A stretch of 28,621 nucleotides of DNA from DATEZO01 sp035255485 (GTDB lineage: Bacteria > Pseudomonadota > Gammaproteobacteria > Burkholderiales > Burkholderiaceae_D). Positions 16,349 through 25,559 of the stretch are shown here, in pieces. Position 1 is the first letter of the stretch; every line of letters begins with the position of its first letter. The stretch spans positions 1-28,621 of the forward strand of contig DATEZO010000202.1 of assembly GCA_035255485.1 (NCBI GenBank), given 5' to 3'. The notes below the pieces were generated by a model, which was not told the DNA's origin, ran no database searches, and was given only the letters and a program-made list of their open reading frames with translations. The translations under genes were made by a program, and so were the position numbers.

Positions 16349-16374
16349 AAAAAGGCCGGTTAATCCGACCTTTT
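16349..16374 (-). terminator. Intrinsic terminator of icd
   Basis: On the minus strand AAGGTCGG-ATTAA-CCGGCCTT forms an 8-bp stem with one G-U pair, ending in a T run. It lies about 50 bases past the icd stop. Confidence 0.8.
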
Positions 16375-16425
16375 CGAATATTGCTTTGCCGCGATTTATA
16401 TTTAATGCAACAAATATTGTTGTTG

Positions 16426-17679
16426 CTACATATTTTCAATCATCACATCGCCAAATCCGGAACAGGATACCTGCGTTGCGCCTTCCATTAGCCGAGCAAA
16501 ATCATAAGTGACTTTCTTCGAGGTAATCGATTTTTCCATCGAACTAATGATCAGGTCAGCCGCTTCGGCCCAGCCCATGTGACGCAGCATCATCTCGGCG
16601 GACAGGATCAGCGAACCTGGATTCACATAATCCTTGCCCGCATACTTTGGTGCCGTGCCGTGAGTTGCCTCGAACATCGCCACGGAATCGGACAGATTTG
16701 CACCCGGAGCAATGCCAATACCACCAACCTGGGCCGCCAGCGCATCGGAAATATAGTCACCGTTCAGATTCAAGGTGGCAATTACGCTGTATTCGGCCGG
16801 ACGCAACAGGATTTGTTGCAGGAACGCGTCTGCGATCGAATCCTTGATGACGATATCCTTGCCGGTTTTTGGGTTCTTGAACTTGCACCATGGGCCGCCA
16901 TCAATCAATTCGGCGCCGAATTCTTTTTGCGCCAGCGCATATGACCAATCGCGGAAGCCGCCTTCGGTATACTTCATGATGTTGCCTTTGTGAACGATCG
17001 TCACTGACGGCTTGTCATTGTCGATTGCGTACTGGATCGCCTTGCGCACCAAGCGCTCGGTGCCTTCTCGCGAAACCGGCTTGATACCGATGCCGGATGA
17101 GCCCGGGAAACGAATTTTAGTTACGCCCATCTCCTTGATCAGGAAGTCGATCAGTTTTCTTGCGCCTTCCGAACCTTCCTGCCATTCGATGCCGGCATAA
17201 ATATCCTCGGAATTTTCGCGGAAAATCACCATATCGGTTTTTTCCGGTGCGCGTACTGGAGATGGCACGCCCTTGAAATAACGCACCGGGCGCAGACACA
17301 CATACAAATCAAGTTCCTGGCGCAACGCGACGTTCAACGAGCGGATGCCGCCGCCGACCGGGGTGGTCAACGGGCCCTTGATCGACACGACATAGTCTTT
17401 CAGAACTTTCAGCGTTTCTTCCGGCAACCATACATCCGGGCCATAGATCTTGGTCGACTTTTCGCCGGCATAGATTTCCATCCAGCTAATCTTGCGCTTG
17501 CCGTCATATGCTTTCGCTACTGCCGCATCCACTACCTTGATCATCACCGGAGTAATGTCAACACCGGTGCCATCGCCTTCGAGGTAAGGAATAATAGGAT
17601 TATCTGGAACATTGACGGAAAAATCGGAATTAACCGTGATTTTCTGGCCCTCGGCGGGTACTTTGATATGTTGATACAT
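16426..17679 (-). CDS. icd: Isocitrate dehydrogenase, NADP-dependent
   Basis: Icd converts isocitrate to 2-oxoglutarate and CO2 with NADP in the TCA cycle. The 417 residues match the E. coli type (416): substrate residues Ser114 and Arg120 (GGGIRSLNVALRQ), Arg130, Arg154, Tyr161, Lys231 (VHKGNIMKYTEG), Asp308 and Asp312 (NLNGDYISD), and the NADP-specificity pair Lys345-Tyr346 in HGTAPKYAG. Ser114 corresponds to the serine phosphorylated by AceK in E. coli. The ATG is preceded by GGAG eight bases upstream. It is divergent from rluE, as in E. coli. A 16-bp palindrome overlapping the likely -35 box suggests control by a repressor. Confidence 0.98.
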   Translation of the reverse strand: MYQHIKVPAEGQKITVNSDFSVNVPDNPIIPYLEGDGTGVDITPVMIKVVDAAVAKAYDGKRKISWMEIYAGEKSTKIYGPDVWLPEETLKVLKDYVVSIKGPLTTPVGGGIRSLNVALRQELDLYVCLRPVRYFKGVPSPVRAPEKTDMVIFRENSEDIYAGIEWQEGSEGARKLIDFLIKEMGVTKIRFPGSSGIGIKPVSREGTERLVRKAIQYAIDNDKPSVTIVHKGNIMKYTEGGFRDWSYALAQKEFGAELIDGGPWCKFKNPKTGKDIVIKDSIADAFLQQILLRPAEYSVIATLNLNGDYISDALAAQVGGIGIAPGANLSDSVAMFEATHGTAPKYAGKDYVNPGSLILSAEMMLRHMGWAEAADLIISSMEKSITSKKVTYDFARLMEGATQVSCSGFGDVMIENM

Positions 17680-17714
17680 CGTTATCTCCGGAATTAAAGC
17701 GGAAAAATGGGTGG

Positions 17715-17744
17715 ATTATGCAGCATTGCCTAGCTTTTTGTCTT
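17715..17744 (-). promoter_or_regulatory. Probable icd promoter
   Basis: On the minus strand AAGACA (17739-17744) and CATAAT (17715-17720) are separated by 18 bases; they match the sigma70 consensus at four and five of six positions. The start would be about 30 bases before the icd ATG. The -35 box is one end of the palindrome described separately. Confidence 0.5.
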
Positions 17745-17760
17745 ATATAAGACATAAGAC
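17739..17760. promoter_or_regulatory. Perfect 16-bp palindrome plus a third half-site, likely operator of icd
   Basis: TGTCTTATATAAGACA (17739-17754) is an exact palindrome, and a further half-site ATAAGAC follows at 17754-17760. It covers the likely icd -35 box and lies 85-108 bases before rluE. Such AT-centred palindromes are typical of dimeric repressors, for example GntR-family regulators of central metabolism. Which protein binds is not known from the sequence. Confidence 0.7.
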
Positions 17761-17846
17761 CGCATTTCGTATTATGCACGAGTATTTTACTAGATGCTAT
17801 GCTTTCGCAATATTCCTGATTTGTAATACATGGCTATAAATAAATT

Positions 17847-18416
17847 ATGCAACTTATATTGTTCAACAAACCTTACCAGGTCATGTGCCAGTTCTCACCG
17901 CATGAGACGCGAGAAACCCTGGCGGACTATCTTGACATTCCGGGCATCTATCCGGCAGGAAGATTGGATGCCGACAGCGAAGGTCTCGTACTGCTGACAG
18001 ACAATGGGCAACTGCAGCATGATATCAGTCACCCGGATCATAAACAGCAAAAGACATACATGACTCAAGTGGAAGGCATGCCGGATGAGACCATGCTGAC
18101 GCGCCTGCGAAAGCCAATGGATCTGGGGGATTTCGTCACGCAATCCTGCGATGTCAAATTGATTCAAGAGCCGGAATGGCTGTGGCCGCGCAATCCACCG
18201 ATTCGCGAACGTTCCAGCATTCCGACTCAATGGCTCGCCATTACCTTGACCGAAGGCAAAAACCGCCAAGTGCGCCGCATGACCGCCGCTGCAGGATTAC
18301 CGACGTTGCGACTGATCCGGATTGCGATCGGCCCATTCTCCTTGCACACCCACCCCATATGGCCTGGAGAATGGCGCGAAGTTGCCGTATCGGATCTATC
18401 CATTTCAAAATTTTAA
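17847..18416 (+). CDS. rluE: 23S rRNA pseudouridine synthase RluE
   Basis: RluE makes the pseudouridine at position 2457 (E. coli numbering) of 23S rRNA. The 189 residues begin directly with the catalytic fold (MQLILFNKPYQVMCQF) and lack an S4 domain, which separates it from RluB in this window. GRLDADSEGLVLL contains the catalytic Asp41, and the family motif GKNRQVRRMTAAAGLPTLRLIR is near the end. It is divergent from icd, as in E. coli. No Shine-Dalgarno precedes the ATG. A TATAAA at 17835-17840 ends only six bases before it, so the mRNA may be leaderless (weak -35). Confidence 0.92.
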   Translation: MQLILFNKPYQVMCQFSPHETRETLADYLDIPGIYPAGRLDADSEGLVLLTDNGQLQHDISHPDHKQQKTYMTQVEGMPDETMLTRLRKPMDLGDFVTQSCDVKLIQEPEWLWPRNPPIRERSSIPTQWLAITLTEGKNRQVRRMTAAAGLPTLRLIRIAIGPFSLHTHPIWPGEWREVAVSDLSISKF

Positions 18417-18508
18417 AAACCATGTCAACCGCCAACGCCGCACATCGTTATTTACACTGATTCATCAGAATCATCGTTTACTTAACATGCCAATTGTAAG
18501 GATTCCAA

Positions 18509-18721
18509 ATGAAAAAACTGCTCGCTGCTCTGATCGTCGGCCTGTTTGCCGCTACCGCTTTCGCTGCTGACGCTCCGGCTGCAGCTTCTGCACCTGCTGC
18601 TTCTGCACCTGCTGCTGACGCAGCTGCACCGAAAGCAAAGAAAGTCAAGAAAGCTAAAAAAGCCAAGAAAGCGAAAAAAACTGAAGCCGCCGCTTCTGCA
18701 GCTCCTGCCGCTTCGAAATAA
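18509..18721 (+). CDS. Small secreted Ala/Lys-rich protein
   Basis: A 70-residue protein with a clear signal peptide (MKKLLAALIVGLFAATAFA, cleavage probably before ADAPA). The mature part has two sections: an Ala/Pro/Ser-rich stretch with a repeated ASAPA unit (about 23-41), then a basic stretch of KKAKKAKKAKK type (about 43-57), ending in Ala/Ser. The start has AAGGA six bases upstream and a strong terminator follows, so this is a real, separately transcribed gene. The composition recalls histone H1-like tails and acid-shock proteins such as Asr, but no homology is claimed. The mature protein is very basic and should lie in the periplasm or outside. Function unknown. Confidence 0.8.
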   Translation: MKKLLAALIVGLFAATAFAADAPAAASAPAASAPAADAAAPKAKKVKKAKKAKKAKKTEAAASAAPAASK

Positions 18722-18743
18722 TTGGTAATTCGGCGGTAAGATG

Positions 18744-18770
18744 AAAAGGCAGGCGCGTCCTGCCTTTTTT
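18744..18770 (+). terminator. Intrinsic terminator of the Ala/Lys-rich protein gene
   Basis: AAAAGGCAGG-CGCGT-CCTGCCTTTT forms a 10-bp stem followed by further T. It begins 22 bases after the stop codon. Confidence 0.93.
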
Positions 18771-18818
18771 ATTTTCGCTACCCGAATCCGATCATTCGCC
18801 AAATTTGCCATTGAATCC

Positions 18819-19274
18819 ATGATTGCCCTGCTTTCCCGTTTTTCCAAGATAGCCATTGCCAGCACCATTCTGCTGACAACCGTCGCACATGCTCAACAAA
18901 TCAACAAATTTCCTGTTATCTCATTGACTGCCGGCATCCATCTGATCCGGGCCGAAGTTGCTGCCACTGATGCCGAAAGACAGCAAGGGTTGATGTTTCG
19001 GGAAAAAATGGCAATCAATGAAGGCATGCTGTTCGTCTTTTCTGCGCCGGCAAGCGTATGCATGTGGATGCAAAACACCCTGTTGCCTTTATCGGTGGCA
19101 TTCCTTGACGGGACCGGCAGAATTGTCAATATTGAGGACATGAAGCCGCAAACAACAGATTCGCATTGCGCGAAAAAACCGGTGCGTTATGCATTGGAAA
19201 TGAACCAGGGCTGGTTCAGACAGAAGAATATCAAGCCTGGGAACATTATTGGCAGCCTGCCTGGCGCACAATAG
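18819..19274 (+). CDS. DUF192 family protein, exported
   Basis: The 151 residues start with a signal peptide (MIALLSRFSKIAIASTILLTTVAHAQQ, cleaved probably after AHA). The DUF192 core follows: AERQQGLMFREKM, EGMLFVFS, MWMQNTLLPLSVAFLDGTGRIVNIEDMKP, and ALEMNQGWFRQKNIKPGNII. DUF192 proteins form a small beta-sandwich; the function is not established. I chose the ATG at 18819 because it gives a normal signal peptide. The longer reading from 18741 would begin inside the terminator of the preceding gene. Confidence 0.9.
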   Translation: MIALLSRFSKIAIASTILLTTVAHAQQINKFPVISLTAGIHLIRAEVAATDAERQQGLMFREKMAINEGMLFVFSAPASVCMWMQNTLLPLSVAFLDGTGRIVNIEDMKPQTTDSHCAKKPVRYALEMNQGWFRQKNIKPGNIIGSLPGAQ

Positions 19275-19330
19275 CCCTATCGCAAGATTGGCATCACCTT
19301 GCTTGCCGATCCGTCAATTCATTTGGGCGC

Positions 19331-19362
19331 AAAAAACCCGTGCAACGCTAATTACACGGGTT
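19331..19362 (-). terminator. Intrinsic terminator of rpsT
   Basis: On the minus strand AACCCGTG and CACGGGTT form an 8-bp stem with a 12-base loop, followed by four further T. It lies 44 bases past the rpsT stop and also faces the end of the DUF192 gene. Confidence 0.85.
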
Positions 19363-19405
19363 CATTAATGCAACCATCCCGTCGCGTGGACGGAACGGAA
19401 CAGAA

Positions 19406-19669
19406 TCAGGCCAGCGCCTTCAAGGCAGCAGCCAGGCGGCTCTTGTGGCGAGCCGCCTTGTTCTTATGAATGATCTTCTTGTCGGCGATGCGATCGATCG
19501 TGGAAATCGAAGAAAGAAACACTTTCGAAGCTATGGCCTTATCGCCCGCCTCGATTGCCTTGCGCACCGCCTTGATTGCCGTACGCAGCGTGGAACGCTG
19601 GCTGGAATTATGTGCGTTTAACGCAACTGCCTGACGAGCGCGCTTGCGCGCTTGTGCTGAATTTGCCAT
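19406..19669 (-). CDS. rpsT: 30S ribosomal protein S20
   Basis: S20 is a small all-helical protein that binds 16S rRNA early in 30S assembly. The 87 residues are those of the family: MANSAQARKRARQAVALNAHNSS at the start, the helical core TAIKAVRKAIEAGDK, and the C-terminal IHKNKAARHKSRLAAALKAL. The length equals that of E. coli S20. An AGGA lies ten bases before the ATG. It is divergent from murJ. Its promoter at 19748-19776 would give a leader of about 70 bases. Confidence 0.98.
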   Translation of the reverse strand: MANSAQARKRARQAVALNAHNSSQRSTLRTAIKAVRKAIEAGDKAIASKVFLSSISTIDRIADKKIIHKNKAARHKSRLAAALKALA

Positions 19670-19747
19670 GAATAAAATTTCCTAAAACGAGGTCAACATG
19701 CGCTCGCAGAGACCCAAATTATGAGACGGAATTCTGTGAAGCCTCGG

Positions 19748-19776
19748 AGTATAACCTCCTTTTGAGAAAGGAGCAA
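19748..19776 (-). promoter_or_regulatory. Sigma70-type promoter of rpsT with inverted repeat in the spacer
   Basis: On the minus strand TTGCTC (19771-19776) and TATACT (19748-19753) are 17 bases apart. CTCCTTT-TGAG-AAAGGAG (19756-19773), a perfect 7-bp inverted repeat, fills most of the spacer and touches the -35 box. The repeat could be an operator; this is inference. Confidence 0.65.
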
Positions 19777-19985
19777 ATCCTGTCATGGCACTTCAGGCAA
19801 TATGCAGCAAGCATATCACATTCCATTCCGACAACATTACAGCAAATTCAATATACTAGATGGTAGTATTTAAAAATATCCATATGATTAAATGCTAATA
19901 ATAGTAGTATTCCCATATACTCCATACTTCAGTGATATTATTGCGGTGCTTACCCGAGTGCAACCGCTTCTGTGAGGCAAGCAGC

Positions 19986-19991
19986 TATAAT
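19986..19991 (+). promoter_or_regulatory. Perfect -10 box immediately before murJ
   Basis: TATAAT ends only eight bases before the murJ ATG, so RNA would begin within about two bases of the start codon. The -35 region at 19962-19969 is poor. No Shine-Dalgarno lies before the ATG, which agrees with leaderless translation. No start site mapping is available. Confidence 0.5.
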
Positions 19992-19999
19992 TTCGCCCC

Positions 20000-21550
20000 A
20001 TGAACCTGCTTAAAGCGCTTGCAACCATTTCCGGCATGACGATGCTTTCTCGCATAACCGGAATGCTGCGCGAGATCCTGATTGCGCGTGCATTCGGCGC
20101 CTCGCCTTTCACCGACGCCTATAACATTGCTTTCCGCATTCCCAATTTGTTGCGCCGGTTATTTGCGGAAGGCGCCTTTTCCCAGGCGTTCGTGCCAATC
20201 CTGGCAGAATACAAGAGCCAGCGCGGTCCGGCCGCAACCAAGGAACTGGCAGATCATGTCGCTACTGTACTGGCCTGGGCACTGTTATTGACTTGTGCAG
20301 CAGGCATCGCCGGTGCGTCGTTTATTGTGTTTTTCATGGCAACCGGCCTGGAGTCCAAGCCCGAGGTCTTCTCCGCGACGGTATGGATGACTCGCATCAT
20401 GTTTCCCTATATCGGTTTCATGTCGCTAGTCGCACTGGCTGGTGGCATTCTGAATACCTGGCGTGAATTCAAGATTCCCGCATTCACGCCGGTTTTGCTG
20501 AATTTTTCCTCGATCACCGCATCGCTGTTTGTTGCGCCTTATCTGCAACAGCCGGTGTATGCATTGGCTTATGCGGTATTCGTCGGCGGCGCATTGCAAC
20601 TGGCAATCCAGGTGCCGGCGCTGATCAAGATCGGCATGCTGCCACGGATTTCGCTCAATCCGATGTTTGCGCTGAACGACCTCGGCGTACGGCGCATTCT
20701 GCGCAAAATGGGTCCGGCGATCATCGCAGTTTCGGCAGCGCAAATCAGTATCATGATCAACACCAATATCGCCTCCCGCCTGCAGGCAGGCAGCATATCG
20801 TGGCTTACCTATGCCGACCGCTTGATGGAATTCCCAACGGCCTTGCTTGGCGTCGCCCTCGGCACCATCCTGTTGCCAAGCCTTTCCAAAGCTCATTCCG
20901 ACGGCGACAAGTCGGAATATTCCGAATTGCTCGATTGGGGATTGCGCCTGACTTTCTTGCTGGCATTGCCATGCGCAGTTGCGCTGGCCACGCTGTCGGA
21001 GCCGCTTACAACCACGCTGTATCACTATGGCAAATTCGACGCGCGGGCGGTGGCGATGACGCAGCAGACATTGATTGCGTATGGCGTCGGATTGATCGGA
21101 CTGATCGTCGTCAAGATTCTGGCACCCGGCTTTTATGCAAAACAGAATATCCGGACACCCGTCAAGATCGCGCTGGGCGTGCTGGTGGCGACGCAACTCA
21201 TGAATTTGCTGTTCGTGCCATGGATTGCCCATGCCGGCCTGGCATTGTCGGTCAGCGTCGGTGCCTGCCTGAATGCGGCGTTCCTGTATGTCGGATTACG
21301 CCGCCACGATATTTATCATCCGCAGCCTGGCTGGCGGATATTTCTGGTAAAGCTGGCCGGCGCACTATTCCTGATGGCCGGGGTCGCCTTGTGGACCGCG
21401 GGCCGCGTTGACTGGATCGGTTTGCACGCGCACCCGTTGCAACGGATTCTGGCGCTGGCCGCGGTCATCAGCGCGTGTTCCGTCACCTACCTGGCTGCAC
21501 TGCTAGCAATGGGCTTCCGTCCGCGGGATTTCAAGCGGATCAGCAGATAG
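20000..21550 (+). CDS. murJ: Lipid II flippase MurJ (MviN)
   Basis: MurJ moves lipid II across the inner membrane for peptidoglycan synthesis. The 516 residues have about fourteen membrane spans and the family signatures: MNLLKALATISGMTMLSRITGMLREILIARAFGAS at the N-terminus, FRIPNLLRRLFAEGAFSQAFVPILAEYK, and LMEFPTALLGVALGTILLPSLSK in the middle. Arginines in the N-lobe cavity, conserved in the family, are present within SRITG and FRIPNLLRR. The start agrees with the common family N-terminus although there is no Shine-Dalgarno. It is divergent from rpsT, an order usual in betaproteobacteria, and the SirB1-type gene follows 69 bases after. Confidence 0.97.
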   Translation: MNLLKALATISGMTMLSRITGMLREILIARAFGASPFTDAYNIAFRIPNLLRRLFAEGAFSQAFVPILAEYKSQRGPAATKELADHVATVLAWALLLTCAAGIAGASFIVFFMATGLESKPEVFSATVWMTRIMFPYIGFMSLVALAGGILNTWREFKIPAFTPVLLNFSSITASLFVAPYLQQPVYALAYAVFVGGALQLAIQVPALIKIGMLPRISLNPMFALNDLGVRRILRKMGPAIIAVSAAQISIMINTNIASRLQAGSISWLTYADRLMEFPTALLGVALGTILLPSLSKAHSDGDKSEYSELLDWGLRLTFLLALPCAVALATLSEPLTTTLYHYGKFDARAVAMTQQTLIAYGVGLIGLIVVKILAPGFYAKQNIRTPVKIALGVLVATQLMNLLFVPWIAHAGLALSVSVGACLNAAFLYVGLRRHDIYHPQPGWRIFLVKLAGALFLMAGVALWTAGRVDWIGLHAHPLQRILALAAVISACSVTYLAALLAMGFRPRDFKRISR

Positions 21551-21619
21551 TTCCGCCATCGGCAAAACCTTATCTTTCTGCTCTTTATTTGACGGCCGCA
21601 TGGTATATGATGGTCGCAT

Positions 21620-22459
21620 ATGGAGCTCAAAGCTTTAGATTATTTCGCTTCCCTGGTGCAACAGGACGATAGCATTCCATTGTTCGAAGCCGCGCTGGCC
21701 ATCGCACAAGACGTTGATCCGCAACTCGATCTGGAAGCACCGCAAGTCGAAATCGATATTCTGGCCGCCCGGCTGCTACGGCGCCTGCCGTCGGACGCCT
21801 CGCTAATCCAGCGACTACGGATGTTGAATCACTTCTTCTATCAAGAGCTCGGATTCGCGGGCAATATCAATGATTACTATGCGCCGGACAATAGCTACCT
21901 GCATCGCGTCATTGCCACCCGGCGCGGCATTCCAGTGTCATTGGCCGTGTTGTACATGGAATTCGCGCAGCAGATCGGCTTGAACGTCAAGGGCGTGTCG
22001 TTTCCCGGCCATTTCCTGATGAAGATTTCGGTCCAGTCGGGCGATGTCATCCTGGACCCGTTCAATGGCGCCAGCCTGTCTCGCGAGGAGCTGGAAGAGC
22101 GGCTTGAATCTTTCCTGATGCAGTCGGATGTCACCGCGGAGGCAATCCTGGGAGCATACCTGCAACCGGCCTCCGCACGCGAAATCCTGGTACGCATGCT
22201 GCATAATCTCAAGGCGCTTTTCATGGAGCATCAGTATTGGGACAGAGTACTCGGTGCACAGGAGCGGCTGGTGGTACTTTTGCCCGACGAAATCACGGAA
22301 CGGCGCGATCGCGGCATCGCCTACGCGAACATGGAATGCCATCAGGCCGCCCTGCGGGATCTGGAAGACTATCTGAGTGAACGTCCATATGCAGCAGATG
22401 CCGAAGCATTGCGCGCCAGGTTGCCGTATTTGCGCGATGCCATCAAGCGCTTGAATTGA
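21620..22459 (+). CDS. SirB1-family protein (transglutaminase-like fold plus TPR-like end)
   Basis: The 279 residues contain the SirB1 N-terminal transglutaminase-like core: YYAPDNSYLHRVIATRRGIPVSLAVLYMEFAQQIGLNVKGVSFPGHFLMKI (about 86-136), with the conserved His in FPGHF and Asp in ILDPFNG. Where peptidases of this fold have Cys, the matching position in RGIPVSLAVLY is Ser, so hydrolytic activity is doubtful. The C-terminal half (about 185-279) has two or three helical repeats of TPR type (LVVLLPDEITERRDRGIAYANMECHQAALRDLEDYL). No signal peptide. The cellular role of the family is not clear. It follows murJ, probably in one transcript. Confidence 0.88.
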   Translation: MELKALDYFASLVQQDDSIPLFEAALAIAQDVDPQLDLEAPQVEIDILAARLLRRLPSDASLIQRLRMLNHFFYQELGFAGNINDYYAPDNSYLHRVIATRRGIPVSLAVLYMEFAQQIGLNVKGVSFPGHFLMKISVQSGDVILDPFNGASLSREELEERLESFLMQSDVTAEAILGAYLQPASAREILVRMLHNLKALFMEHQYWDRVLGAQERLVVLLPDEITERRDRGIAYANMECHQAALRDLEDYLSERPYAADAEALRARLPYLRDAIKRLN

Positions 22460-22595
22460 ATTGTCGTGCAGGATGGCACGTACTTACTGCCTTTCTACAC
22501 GACTTGCCGATATCCCCGGACGAGGTTCCGCTCCATTATTGCCCTTGCAGCCGTAGGAACAGCAAGTCAAATGGAATACCGGCAAATCAAGAGCA

Positions 22596-22650
22596 TTTAT
22601 TCCAAAATAATAGGGAGTATAGGTAAAAATGCATCAATACTCGGAATAAA
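22596..22650. repeat. Compound inverted repeat past the uup stop
   Basis: TTTATTCC (22596-22603) pairs with GGAATAAA (22643-22650), and inside it GAGTAT (22615-22620) pairs with ATACTC (22637-22642), leaving an 11-base bulge on the left arm and a 16-base loop. It lies 43 bases downstream of uup and in the space after the SirB1-type gene. It may end transcripts, but there is no T-tract on either side. Confidence 0.45.
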
Positions 22651-22692
22651 ATTGCTGCACATGGAAAATACAGCCAGGTGTATATAAAGTTG

Positions 22693-24609
<1,917 letters not shown>

Positions 24610-24698
24610 AAATACCTGAGGTGATGCGGCTGTGCGCCGGTTAAATGGAATGTAAGCGCGTGCTCGAATGAATTGCGCCAGTCTGAGACTACGGTCCC

Positions 24699-24726
24699 AT
24701 TGTACTGGCTATCAGAACATGGACAA
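24699..24726 (-). promoter_or_regulatory. Possible promoter of uup
   Basis: On the minus strand TTGTCC (24721-24726) and TACAAT (24699-24704) are 16 bases apart, about 90 bases before the uup ATG. The boxes match consensus at four and five of six positions. Moderate support only. Confidence 0.4.
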
Positions 24727-24868
24727 AAACGATTCAGGCAAACTCAGCCCGGTTGAACAGTGCGCAGCAGCGGCAGGTGAATCGAGTCCCCAAGTAAAGC
24801 AAGAACCAAAGCGCGGGTTGATGAGGAAATCGGGTCGAGGGATATGAGCTCTGATTTTAAAATTCTAC

Positions 24869-25330
24869 TTATTTTTTATAGATGCCGACCCCAAGCCAAG
24901 TCGTATCATCAACCCGTGCAACATAAGATGTCTTCGCTTCGATAGCTTTCGATACCGGATTCACCCAGCGGTAATCAACCCAGCCGGAGCCTTTCGATTT
25001 CACGAGTTCAACCATTGCCTTTGAAAACTGTTTGCCGTCGACATCCTTCAGTCCTGAAAGATCCTTGCCATTCATCTTGGGGTTTGCTGCATGACAAATC
25101 ATGTGGGCCTGCATATCTTGTACAAAGACATAGAGGTCGCCTTGCATAAAACCGCCTTGGGGATCTGCGAAATCCTTGCATGACGCTTCCACACCATTCT
25201 TTTTCACATGCGCTATGGCTTTCACAACCAAGGCTTTCGCATCGTCTTTAGTCGCGGTTTGTGCCTGTGCCGAGATGCTGGAAAGTCCAAGGACTGCGAT
25301 TGTCAAACTTGCGCCAATAGTTTTATTCAT
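24869..25330 (-). CDS. Periplasmic single-Cache-domain protein
   Basis: The 153 residues begin with a signal peptide (MNKTIGASLTIAVLGLSSISAQAQ, cleaved probably after AQA). The remainder is one small Cache domain, the fold that binds small ligands outside the membrane in chemoreceptors and kinases: DAKALVVKAIAHVKKNG, GDLYVFVQDMQAHMICHAANPKMNGKDLSGLKDVDGKQF, GSGWVDYRWVNPVSKAIEAKTSYV. There is no transmembrane segment or signalling domain, so it is a free periplasmic binding protein, possibly a partner of a sensor elsewhere. Two cysteines (in EASCKDF and HMICHAA) could form a disulfide. The ligand is unknown. It has its own promoter and no functional neighbour. Confidence 0.87.
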   Translation of the reverse strand: MNKTIGASLTIAVLGLSSISAQAQTATKDDAKALVVKAIAHVKKNGVEASCKDFADPQGGFMQGDLYVFVQDMQAHMICHAANPKMNGKDLSGLKDVDGKQFSKAMVELVKSKGSGWVDYRWVNPVSKAIEAKTSYVARVDDTTWLGVGIYKK

Positions 25331-25368
25331 GATGATCTGTCTCGGGTATTGTCATGGAACGGCTTCAG

Positions 25369-25397
25369 ATTCTATCCGTAGGGAAACAATTATTCAA
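25369..25397 (-). promoter_or_regulatory. Sigma70-type promoter of the Cache-domain gene
   Basis: On the minus strand TTGAAT (25392-25397) and TAGAAT (25369-25374) are 17 bases apart. The predicted start is about 35 bases before the ATG. Confidence 0.65.
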
Positions 25398-25559
25398 TCT
25401 CACCTTCAGGTTTCTACAAATAACAACAGAAGATATCTCCTTGCTAATCTCTTGCGCTATTGCCTCGACTGACTCGACACAATAAAAAAACTGCCATGCC
25501 AGGACACATGCGAACGTTGAGAAGTCCCGGAGGATGTGGAGTGGGATGAGACAGGGAGT

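Noticed and set aside
16199..16363. 54-codon plus-strand frame (MQFQINKENG...) between the cold-shock gene and icd
   Set aside because: It has GGA too close to the ATG to serve as Shine-Dalgarno, lies in a very AT-rich stretch, and runs into the icd terminator hairpin. A real small gene is not excluded but unsupported.
18741..18818. Upstream start of the DUF192 gene
   Set aside because: It would begin inside the preceding gene's terminator and place a charged extension before a normal signal peptide.
25485..25515. Terminator after tRNA-Arg
   Set aside because: A run of seven T on the minus strand follows only a weak stem of three or four pairs (CATG...CATG), too little to call.
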